Positions 43,351-50,595 of a stretch of 64,000 nt of DNA are shown here, in pieces. The DNA is from Paludisphaera rhizosphaerae (GTDB lineage Bacteria > Planctomycetota > Planctomycetia > Isosphaerales > Isosphaeraceae). The position numbers were made by a program, and so were the translations under genes. The notes under the pieces are model-generated. The model did not search any database. It saw only the letters and a program-made list of their open reading frames with translations, and was not told the DNA's origin. Within the stretch, counting starts at the first letter, position 1, and each line of letters begins with the position of its first letter. Location: NCBI RefSeq assembly GCF_011065895.1, contig NZ_JAALCR010000013.1:124001-188000 (forward strand). The letters run 5' to 3'.

Positions 43351-45381
43351 TCACTTCTTCAGATACTTCGCGAGCCAGTCGTGGACCTCACGCCACCAGA
43401 CGATCCGGTTCGCGGGCTTGGCGATCCAGTGGCCCTCATCCGGGAACCAGACGTAGCGGCTCGGCACGCCCACGCGCTGGAGGCACGTGAACATGCCCAG
43501 TCCCTGGGCGTCCGGGACGCGGAAGTCGAGCGCGCCGTGAATCACGAGCGTCGGCGTTTTGAACTTGTCGGCGAAGAGGCTGGGCGAGCGATCCAGGTAG
43601 TGCTGGAGCTTCTGCCAGGGCGGGCCGCCGTACTCCCAGTCGGGGAACCAGAGTTCCTCGGTCGAGCCGTACATGCTGACGAGGTCGAAGACCCCCGCGT
43701 GGCTGATGAGGGCCTTGAAGCGGTCGGTGTGGCCGCAGATCCAGTTGACCATGAACCCGCCGTAAGAGCCGCCGGCCGCCGCGACCTTGTCCTTGTCGAG
43801 GAACGAGTAAGTCGTCAGCGCGAAGTCGAGGCCCTTCATCAGGTCGTCGTATACCTTGCCCGTCCAGTCGAGGCTGATCTGGTCGGTGAACTTCTGGCCG
43901 AAGCCCGTCGAGCCGCGGGGGTTGATCGCCACCAGGGCGTACCCCGGCGCGGCGAACAGCGGGTAGTTCCAGCGGTTGTGCCACTCGTCGTGCCAGGCGC
44001 CCTGAGGCCCGCCGTGGATCAGAAAAAGGACCGGGTACTTCTTGTTCGGGTCGAATCCGGGGGGCTTCATCAGCCAGCCCTGGACCTCGTCGCCGTCCGA
44101 CCCCTTGAAGGTGAACGACTCCATCGGCGAGAGTTCGAGCTGCGAGAGCAGGGGGGCGTTGTGCGAGGTGAGAGCCTTCGCATCCTCGCCGGACTTCTTG
44201 AAGTAGACCTCGGCGGGCTTGTCGGCCGAGTGGTGGACGTAGGCGATCGACCCGCCGTTCGGCCCGACGGACGCCCCGGCGTTCACGCCGCCTTGCGCGA
44301 GCCTTTCGACCTTGGTTCGGGCGTCTGCGACGGGGAGGACCACGATGGGGACCGTGCCGTGATCGTCGATCGACGCGACGAGATCGTCGTTCGTCCTCCA
44401 GGCGAAGCCCTGGACGGGGCGATCGAGAAACGAGCTGACGTCCTTCGTCTCGCCCGTCGCCATGTCCCGCACGCGCAGGACCCAGAGGTCGGACTCGAAC
44501 CCCGGCCGAGCCTGACTGATGTACGCCAGCCGCTTGCCGTCGGGCGAGAAGAGCGGCGAGGCGTCGGCCGCGGGATTGCCGACGGTCAGGTTTTTGGGCT
44601 CGCCGCCGGCGGCCGGGACGAGCCAGATGTCGCTGTTGGTCGACCAGGCTGGGTTCTTGAGCGGTTCGGCGGTGAAGGCCAGCGACTGACCGTCGGCCGA
44701 CCAGGCGTAGTCGTTGGAGCCGCCGAACGGGGCGGGGGGGACGTTGGCGTCGAAGGCGGGGGTCAGGTCCTTCGCCTCGCCGGTCTTGACGTCGGCGACG
44801 AACAGGTGGCTCCGTTTGCCTTCGTCCCAGTCTTTCCAGTGTCGCACCATCAGGCTGTCATAAGTGCGAACCTTGCTCTTGGACTCCTCTTTCTCCTTGT
44901 CCTTCGCGGCCGTCTCCTCCGGCGACTTCCCAGGGTAGACGGCGGCCGCGATGGCAATCTTGTCTCCCTTGGGGGACCAGATCGGGCCGTCGACGTCGAT
45001 GGGGAGCTTGGTGAGCTGGCGAGCCTCGCCGCCATCCATCGGCAGCAGCCAAATTTGCGCAGCTCCGCTACGACTCGACACGAAGGCGATGGACTTCCCG
45101 TCCGGGCTCCATCGCGGGTGGTTGTTGGCGCCGGGCGAGGTCGTCAGCTTCTTCGGCTCGCCGCCGGCCGTTGGGACGAGCCAGAGACTGCTGTTCGACT
45201 TGCCCGAGTCCTTGTCGATTTCGGAGACGACGTAGACGATCGACGCGCCGTCCGGCGAAACCTGCGGGTCGCCGACCGATTTCACGGCCAGCAGATCGTC
45301 GATCGTCATCGGCCGTCCGGCCGCCTCAGCCGTTCCCGCGAGCGTCATGACCGCGACGGCCCCCATGATCCAGCGATTCAC
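43351..45381 (-). CDS. Secreted S9-family prolyl-oligopeptidase-like peptidase
   Basis: The GTG start at 45381 has GGAGG nine bases upstream (frame open to 45402). The 676-residue protein has a signal peptide (W-I-M-G-A-V-A-V-M-T-L-A-G-T-A-E-A), a WD40-like/TolB-like propeller (repeated P-x-W-S-P-D-G-x-x-I-A-F), and a C-terminal alpha/beta-hydrolase domain with the nucleophile in G-G-S-Y-G-G (about residue 535), and a C-terminal H in D-E-G-H. It probably releases short peptides outside the cytoplasm. It follows the POT transporter gene by 28 bases. Confidence 0.9.
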   Translation of the reverse strand: MNRWIMGAVAVMTLAGTAEAAGRPMTIDDLLAVKSVGDPQVSPDGASIVYVVSEIDKDSGKSNSSLWLVPTAGGEPKKLTTSPGANNHPRWSPDGKSIAFVSSRSGAAQIWLLPMDGGEARQLTKLPIDVDGPIWSPKGDKIAIAAAVYPGKSPEETAAKDKEKEESKSKVRTYDSLMVRHWKDWDEGKRSHLFVADVKTGEAKDLTPAFDANVPPAPFGGSNDYAWSADGQSLAFTAEPLKNPAWSTNSDIWLVPAAGGEPKNLTVGNPAADASPLFSPDGKRLAYISQARPGFESDLWVLRVRDMATGETKDVSSFLDRPVQGFAWRTNDDLVASIDDHGTVPIVVLPVADARTKVERLAQGGVNAGASVGPNGGSIAYVHHSADKPAEVYFKKSGEDAKALTSHNAPLLSQLELSPMESFTFKGSDGDEVQGWLMKPPGFDPNKKYPVLFLIHGGPQGAWHDEWHNRWNYPLFAAPGYALVAINPRGSTGFGQKFTDQISLDWTGKVYDDLMKGLDFALTTYSFLDKDKVAAAGGSYGGFMVNWICGHTDRFKALISHAGVFDLVSMYGSTEELWFPDWEYGGPPWQKLQHYLDRSPSLFADKFKTPTLVIHGALDFRVPDAQGLGMFTCLQRVGVPSRYVWFPDEGHWIAKPANRIVWWREVHDWLAKYLKK

Positions 45382-45409
45382 GTTGCGATTCCTCCCGTCC
45401 ACGACTTGT

Positions 45410-46993
45410 TCAAACCCGCCCGTGCGACATCTTCACCAGCACCGGCGTCAACGCCAGCAGGAGCAGGCCGGGGACCAGAGCCATCACGCCCAGGAACAGC
45501 CAGAGGTTGAAGTTGTACGGCTCAACCAACTCCTCCATGATGCCGGCCAGAAAATTGGCCGCCGCCGTGCAGAGGAACCAGAAGGCCATCATCAGGGAGG
45601 CGATCCGCGGGTGCGACAGCTTGTTCACCAGCGAGAGCCCGATCGGAGAGATGAACAACTCGGCGACCGTGAAGATCAGGTAGACCCCAACCAGCCAGAA
45701 CGGTGAGACCGAGCCGGCTTCAGAGTTCTTCTGAGCGAAGTACATCACACAAAAGCCGAGACTCAGCAGCACCAGCCCGAGCCCCTGCTTGGCGACCGAA
45801 GGAAGCGGGAATTTTCGCTCAGCCAGCCGGGTCCAGAGGACCGCGAACACCGGCGCGAGCGCGATGATGAACACCGGATTGATCGACTGGAACAACGACG
45901 CCGGGATCTCATAGCCGAAAACATGCCGATCCGTCTTCTCATCGGCGAACAGGTTGAGCGTGCCGCCGGACTGTTCGAAGCCCATCCAGAAGAGGATCGA
46001 GAACAGGCTGATGACCACGATCACGCCGATCCGCTGCCAGTCGACGGCCGTGAACGGCTCGTGCAGTTGAACCATCTCGGCCTCGGCCTTGGGCTCAGTG
46101 GCCCAGATGAAGGCGACGAGGGCGGCGACCAGCAGTCCCCCCTTGTACAGAAAGCTGAGCGCGTGCGAGCCTTCGATAAACCCCGGCGACCAGAGGAAAC
46201 GAATCGACGGCCAGGCTGTGATCGCTCCGTAAACGAGTGCGGCCACGATGCCGGAGATCACGCCGATCTCCACCCAATCGCGGGATTGGAGCGTCGAGCC
46301 GGGGACGGGCTCGCGGCCGGGGGGCAAACCCGCACCCTGGAGCAGCCGCTGCGTGAAAACGAACGTCAAGAGGCCCAGGATCATGCCGATCCCCGCGCTC
46401 ATGAAGCCGTTCCCCCAGCCTGTTCGCTCGCCGAGCGTGCCGGCTACCAGCGGAGCGAGGAAGGCGCCCAGATTGATGCCCATGTAGAAGAGCGTGTACG
46501 CGCCGTCGCGGCGAGCGTCCCCCTGGGGATAGAGCGACCCGACCATGACCGAGATGTTCGGCTTGAAGAAGCCGTTCCCCACGATCATCAGCCCCAATCC
46601 CAGATGCAGCAGCGACGGCTGCGAAAGGGCGAACTGGCCCAGGGCCATCAGGATGCCGCCGATGAAGACCGCCTTGCGTTGGCCGAGATAGAGGTCCGCC
46701 AATCGGCCGCCGATCAACGGGGTGAGATAGACCAGCCCCGTGTAGACGGCGTAGAGGGCCAGGGCGTCTCCCCGGTTGTAGCCCATGGCCTTGGTCAGAT
46801 ACAGGACCAGCAGCGCCCGCATGCCGTAATAGCTGAACCGTTCCCACATCTCGGTGGTGAACAGGGCGTAAAGGCCCGGGGGGTGAGACTCAGGCGTCGG
46901 GGCGGCTGTGAACGCGACGGCTCCCGGCGGGAGCGACTCGCCCTGTGCAGCGGAGGTGGAAGTGGCGACCTCGGGGTCCCCGAATTGAGACAT
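45410..46993 (-). CDS. POT-family proton-coupled peptide transporter
   Basis: The ATG at 46993 is preceded by AGGAT; the frame is open to 47095 but lacks a ribosome site. The 527-residue protein has at least 12 membrane segments and the PTR2 signatures: F-T-T-E-M-W-E-R-F-S-Y-Y-G-M-R-A-L-L-V-L (the E-x-x-E-R/F-x-Y-Y-G motif, about 44-63), G-N-G-F-F-K-P-N-I-S (the second PTR2 signature), and a late E-L-F-I-S-P-I-G. It imports di- and tripeptides with protons. With the neighbouring secreted peptidase it looks like a peptide-scavenging pair. Confidence 0.93.
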   Translation of the reverse strand: MSQFGDPEVATSTSAAQGESLPPGAVAFTAAPTPESHPPGLYALFTTEMWERFSYYGMRALLVLYLTKAMGYNRGDALALYAVYTGLVYLTPLIGGRLADLYLGQRKAVFIGGILMALGQFALSQPSLLHLGLGLMIVGNGFFKPNISVMVGSLYPQGDARRDGAYTLFYMGINLGAFLAPLVAGTLGERTGWGNGFMSAGIGMILGLLTFVFTQRLLQGAGLPPGREPVPGSTLQSRDWVEIGVISGIVAALVYGAITAWPSIRFLWSPGFIEGSHALSFLYKGGLLVAALVAFIWATEPKAEAEMVQLHEPFTAVDWQRIGVIVVISLFSILFWMGFEQSGGTLNLFADEKTDRHVFGYEIPASLFQSINPVFIIALAPVFAVLWTRLAERKFPLPSVAKQGLGLVLLSLGFCVMYFAQKNSEAGSVSPFWLVGVYLIFTVAELFISPIGLSLVNKLSHPRIASLMMAFWFLCTAAANFLAGIMEELVEPYNFNLWLFLGVMALVPGLLLLALTPVLVKMSHGRV

Positions 46994-47114
46994 GGGCTGA
47001 TCCTCGGCGCGGAGGTGATACGGAAGGCCGGGCGCGACGCGGCCGCTTCTCTCCCTGGGCCTGACCAGATTAATCAAAGCCGGGGCGGAACCCAAGACGG
47101 TCGCCAGGTTCCGC

Positions 47115-48440
47115 TTAGTCTCGTGGGGCGGGCCGTTCGGGGTTGGCGGCCGGACGGGCGGCGTGATCCTCTTTCAGCCAGCTAAGGATCCAGGGCATCG
47201 TGACGACAGGCCCCGGGTCGGAGAAGAGGATCGGGGCGCGAATCAACTCGGCATGGTTGGCGGCCACCAGGACCGGATCGGGGGCACCTTTGAGCCGGGT
47301 CGCTTCCACGGTTACGGCGCCGTCCCCTGTGCCGTCGGTCAATTCGTCCAGAATCGGCAGGACCTCCGTGCTCGCGAGTTGCGTGAGGAAACCGAAGGGC
47401 CCAGAGTTTCGACCCATGAGGTCGAGTTGATCCTCGATCTGTTTCCGTCCATCGATCGTCAGCAAGCCGATGTTCCCCGCGATGATGTGGTAGGGGACGG
47501 CCTCATTGCGGGGACGACGATTGAGGCGGGTCAGGAACGGACTCCCCGGCAGCATGTCGTCGGCCGCACCTTCGGATCCATCGGCCAACTGAGAAAGCGC
47601 GCGAGTGGTCTTCCGGCCGCGGACCGCCGTGAACCGACCGATCATCTGGAGGACCGGCTGGAGCCTGGCGATGTGCGCTCCGCCGTTCACCGGGGCGATC
47701 AGGATCAGCGAGTCGACGTCGCCCGCCTCCTTCCCTGGCCCTTCAATATAAGCGCGCGCGACCAGGCACCCCATCGAATGGCCGAGCAACGACCACGACC
47801 GTCGCTCGCCGACCCGTTCCCGGAAGGCGACCCAGTCGGACCGGAATTGCTCGCAGGAGTCGTCGAGACGCTGGTTGAACGGATAGTCGAACGTGACGAC
47901 CCCGTAGCCGGCCTCTTCCAGCAGCGGGATCATGAATGCGAATCCGCCCGACGACGAGTTCAACCCGTGGACCAGGCAGACCGTCGGCCGGGACGGATCA
48001 TTGGGACGATACGACGGCCGAGCCTGAAGAACGTGTCTCGCCCGACTGGAAGCGGCTTCCTCGGTCTTCGCCGAAAGCTCCTCCAATCGACCGCGCCATG
48101 ATACGGCGGACGCTCCGCGACCGAGCCCGTCGGGGACCTGGAAAACGACGGTGCCTTCCTCAAACTCGACTTCGACGTCCTTGCCCAGACTGTCCGAGAG
48201 CAACGATCGCCCCAGCGAGCCCGACAGCCCGCGCACGGGGAGCGTCAGGTCGGCGTCCGGCGGCTTGATTTGCACGCCCGTCGCATCGGCGAGGGACGCG
48301 ACGATCCTGGAGACGGCCACTCGTCCCTGAGCGTCGATCGGCACTTCGACGCGGCGGTCGGCTGCGCCCATCATGGCGAGCAGAATCCAGGCCCAGGGAA
48401 GGACCCAGACGGCGGCGATTCGTGGTTCACTGCGTTTCAT
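47115..48440 (-). CDS. Secreted STN-like plus alpha/beta-hydrolase (lipase-like) fusion
   Basis: The start at 48440 (M-K-R-S-E-P-R-I-A-A-V-W) is followed by a hydrophobic signal or anchor (V-L-P-W-A-W-I-L-L-A-M-M-G). Residues about 27-100 resemble the short secretin/TonB N-terminal (STN) fold, with L-A-D-A-T-G-V-Q-I and L-P-V-R-G-L-S. The rest is an alpha/beta hydrolase with H-G-L-N-S-S-S-G-G, the nucleophile elbow G-H-S-M-G, and the Asp and His of a PGAP1-like or lipase-like triad expected in G-T-G-D-G and N-H-A-E-L. Substrate unknown. Divergent from the Reg_prop gene. Confidence 0.65.
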   Translation of the reverse strand: MKRSEPRIAAVWVLPWAWILLAMMGAADRRVEVPIDAQGRVAVSRIVASLADATGVQIKPPDADLTLPVRGLSGSLGRSLLSDSLGKDVEVEFEEGTVVFQVPDGLGRGASAVSWRGRLEELSAKTEEAASSRARHVLQARPSYRPNDPSRPTVCLVHGLNSSSGGFAFMIPLLEEAGYGVVTFDYPFNQRLDDSCEQFRSDWVAFRERVGERRSWSLLGHSMGCLVARAYIEGPGKEAGDVDSLILIAPVNGGAHIARLQPVLQMIGRFTAVRGRKTTRALSQLADGSEGAADDMLPGSPFLTRLNRRPRNEAVPYHIIAGNIGLLTIDGRKQIEDQLDLMGRNSGPFGFLTQLASTEVLPILDELTDGTGDGAVTVEATRLKGAPDPVLVAANHAELIRAPILFSDPGPVVTMPWILSWLKEDHAARPAANPERPAPRD

Positions 48441-48606
48441 GTTCCAAGGAGTCCTCAGGGAGCGGCCGTCGACGACGACTTCCTCATTCTCCAGCATGAC
48501 GGTCCGCATCAGCCTGCACAAGTCGACACGTTCGTTGCCCCTCGGGCTACCGCCCCGTATAAGAGTGGGACCTCTCGGCTCGACACACCCTCGTCGGAGC
48601 ACGCCC

Positions 48607-50580
48607 TTGCGAATCAGGACACCGCTCGCCGCCCTTATCGGGGTCATGCTGACGACGCCTGTCAGCATCGCGCAGGCTCAAACGTACCCTCAGCTCATCG
48701 CGACTCAATACGCGAAGGGGACGCCGCTTCCGGAGGGAGCCGCCCCCCCCGCGCCGACCTTCGGCGAGGTCGATCGGTCCAAGCTTCCCGAGGGAGCGAA
48801 GGTTCTCGCCGCGGCCCGGGCGGCCGACGGCGCTCTTTGGGTCGCCACCGACGCCGGCCCGTTCCGGTCGACGCTGACCGGCTTCCAACGGCTGGATATT
48901 GGCCCTCGCAATCCCGAACCCGGGCAACCTACCATCAACTGGAACACGAGGGTCCGGACGTTGACGGCGGATCCGCTGGGCCAGATCTGGGTGGGGACGG
49001 ATCGAGGCGTTCTCATCGCCGACGGTCGGCAGTGGTGGCAAAACCTCGGTCGCCTGGACGGCGTTCCTTACGAAGCGATCAACAGCCTCCATCTCGCCCC
49101 CAACGGCGACCTCTGGGCCGGCACGCCCGAAGGCGCCTGGCGGCTCCGCGACGGCCGGTTCCGCTATTTCTGGGGGCGACGCTGGCTCCCCGACAACGAC
49201 GTCCAGTCCGTCTGGACCGATGCCAAGGGCCGCGCCTGGTTGGAAACGCGGACGGGGATCGCCTGCATCGAGGAGCCGCCGACGACCCTCGCGCGAAAGG
49301 CCGCGCACTTTGACCAGATCCGCGAGGGTCGCCACGTCCGCCGGGGCTTCGTTGCGGCGGTCGAGCTGACCGAACCGGGAAAGACGGACGGTCCAACCGT
49401 CTTCGACGTGAGCGACAACGACGGCCTCTGGACGGCAATGTACGTCGCGGCCGAGTCGCTGCGGTTCGCCGCGACGAAAGACCCCGTGGCACGGACCCAG
49501 GCCAAGCGGTCGCTCGACGCGATCCTCGACCTGGAGCGTCTCTCAGGCATCCCCGGATTTCCAGCGCGAGCGATGGTCACCGACGATGAGATCGCAACGG
49601 GCGTCCATGGCTACAGCACGACGTCCCGCGTCAACGCGGTCGGCGAGACGGCGAAGGTCTGGTACCGCTCGACCACGACCCCTGGGCTCTGGTGCAAGGG
49701 AGACACCAGCAGCGACGAGCTCGACGGCCATTACTTCGCCTGGTACCTGTACCACGACCTCGTCGCCGACGCCGCCGAGAAGGCGGAGATCGCCGCCGTC
49801 GTTCGTCGCGTGACCGACTGGATCCTCAAGAACGACTACACTCTGGTGGACCACACCGGCCGGATGACCCGCTGGGGGATCTGGCGGCCGGAACTCATCA
49901 ATCAGGATCCGCTCTACCACGACCTCCGCGCGCTGAACTCGATCGAGATCCTGATGTTCCTGAAGGTCGCCGAACATATCACGGGTGACGCGAAGTACGC
50001 CGAGGCGGCCGACCGGCTCATCAAGGACCATCATTACCTGCTCAACTCCCTACTGATGCGACGCTACGAGGGAGGGCGCTGGGCGGATATCAACCACTCC
50101 GACGACGAGTTGCTGTACCTGTCGTACTACCCGCTCCTGATGCTGGAAAAGGATCCGGCGAAGCGTCGAATCCTGGTTCAGAGCATCGCCCGGACCTGGG
50201 AGCCGATCGACGGCGAGCAGTCCATCCGCGCCGAGCGGAGCCCCTTCTACAACTTCGTCTACGGGGCGACCACGGGGAATCGCTGCGACGTCGAGGACGC
50301 CCGCGAGACGCTCCGCGACTGGCCCTGGGATCTCGTCTCCTGGACGACGAAGAACAGCCAACGTCAGGACGTCCGCCTGCGTCATGAGCCGGGCGCCCGA
50401 CGCGTTAACGCTTCCATCGACCGTGTCCTCTCGCCGGCCGAGCGCAGCCAGGCCCGCTGGAACTCCGACCCCTGGAAGCCCGACGGAGGGTCCGACGGCC
50501 GCCGAGAAGACGACGGCGTCGCCTGGAGCCTCGCCTACTGGCTGGGAGTCCATCACGGCTTCCTCTCGCCGACCGAGTGA
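48607..50580 (+). CDS. Secreted Reg_prop propeller fragment fused to an alpha-toroid (glycosidase-like) domain
   Basis: The TTG at 48607 has GGAG seven bases upstream and directly precedes a signal peptide (T-P-L-A-A-L-I-G-V-M-L-T), so it is preferred over upstream frames. Residues 50-220 hold about four Reg_prop blades with the pattern D/P-x-G-x-L/I-W-V/A-G/A-T-D-R/E-G. Residues 240-650 are helix-rich with D-N-D-G-L-W-T-A-M-Y-V, D-G-H-Y-F-A-W-Y-L-Y-H-D-L and N-H-S-D-D-E-L-L-Y-L, suggestive of an (alpha/alpha)n toroid. I cannot assign a family or substrate. It converges with the heparinase gene, which has a similar architecture of theme. Confidence 0.6.
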   Translation: MRIRTPLAALIGVMLTTPVSIAQAQTYPQLIATQYAKGTPLPEGAAPPAPTFGEVDRSKLPEGAKVLAAARAADGALWVATDAGPFRSTLTGFQRLDIGPRNPEPGQPTINWNTRVRTLTADPLGQIWVGTDRGVLIADGRQWWQNLGRLDGVPYEAINSLHLAPNGDLWAGTPEGAWRLRDGRFRYFWGRRWLPDNDVQSVWTDAKGRAWLETRTGIACIEEPPTTLARKAAHFDQIREGRHVRRGFVAAVELTEPGKTDGPTVFDVSDNDGLWTAMYVAAESLRFAATKDPVARTQAKRSLDAILDLERLSGIPGFPARAMVTDDEIATGVHGYSTTSRVNAVGETAKVWYRSTTTPGLWCKGDTSSDELDGHYFAWYLYHDLVADAAEKAEIAAVVRRVTDWILKNDYTLVDHTGRMTRWGIWRPELINQDPLYHDLRALNSIEILMFLKVAEHITGDAKYAEAADRLIKDHHYLLNSLLMRRYEGGRWADINHSDDELLYLSYYPLLMLEKDPAKRRILVQSIARTWEPIDGEQSIRAERSPFYNFVYGATTGNRCDVEDARETLRDWPWDLVSWTTKNSQRQDVRLRHEPGARRVNASIDRVLSPAERSQARWNSDPWKPDGGSDGRREDDGVAWSLAYWLGVHHGFLSPTE

Positions 50581-50595
50581 GCCGCTGCCCGTTGG

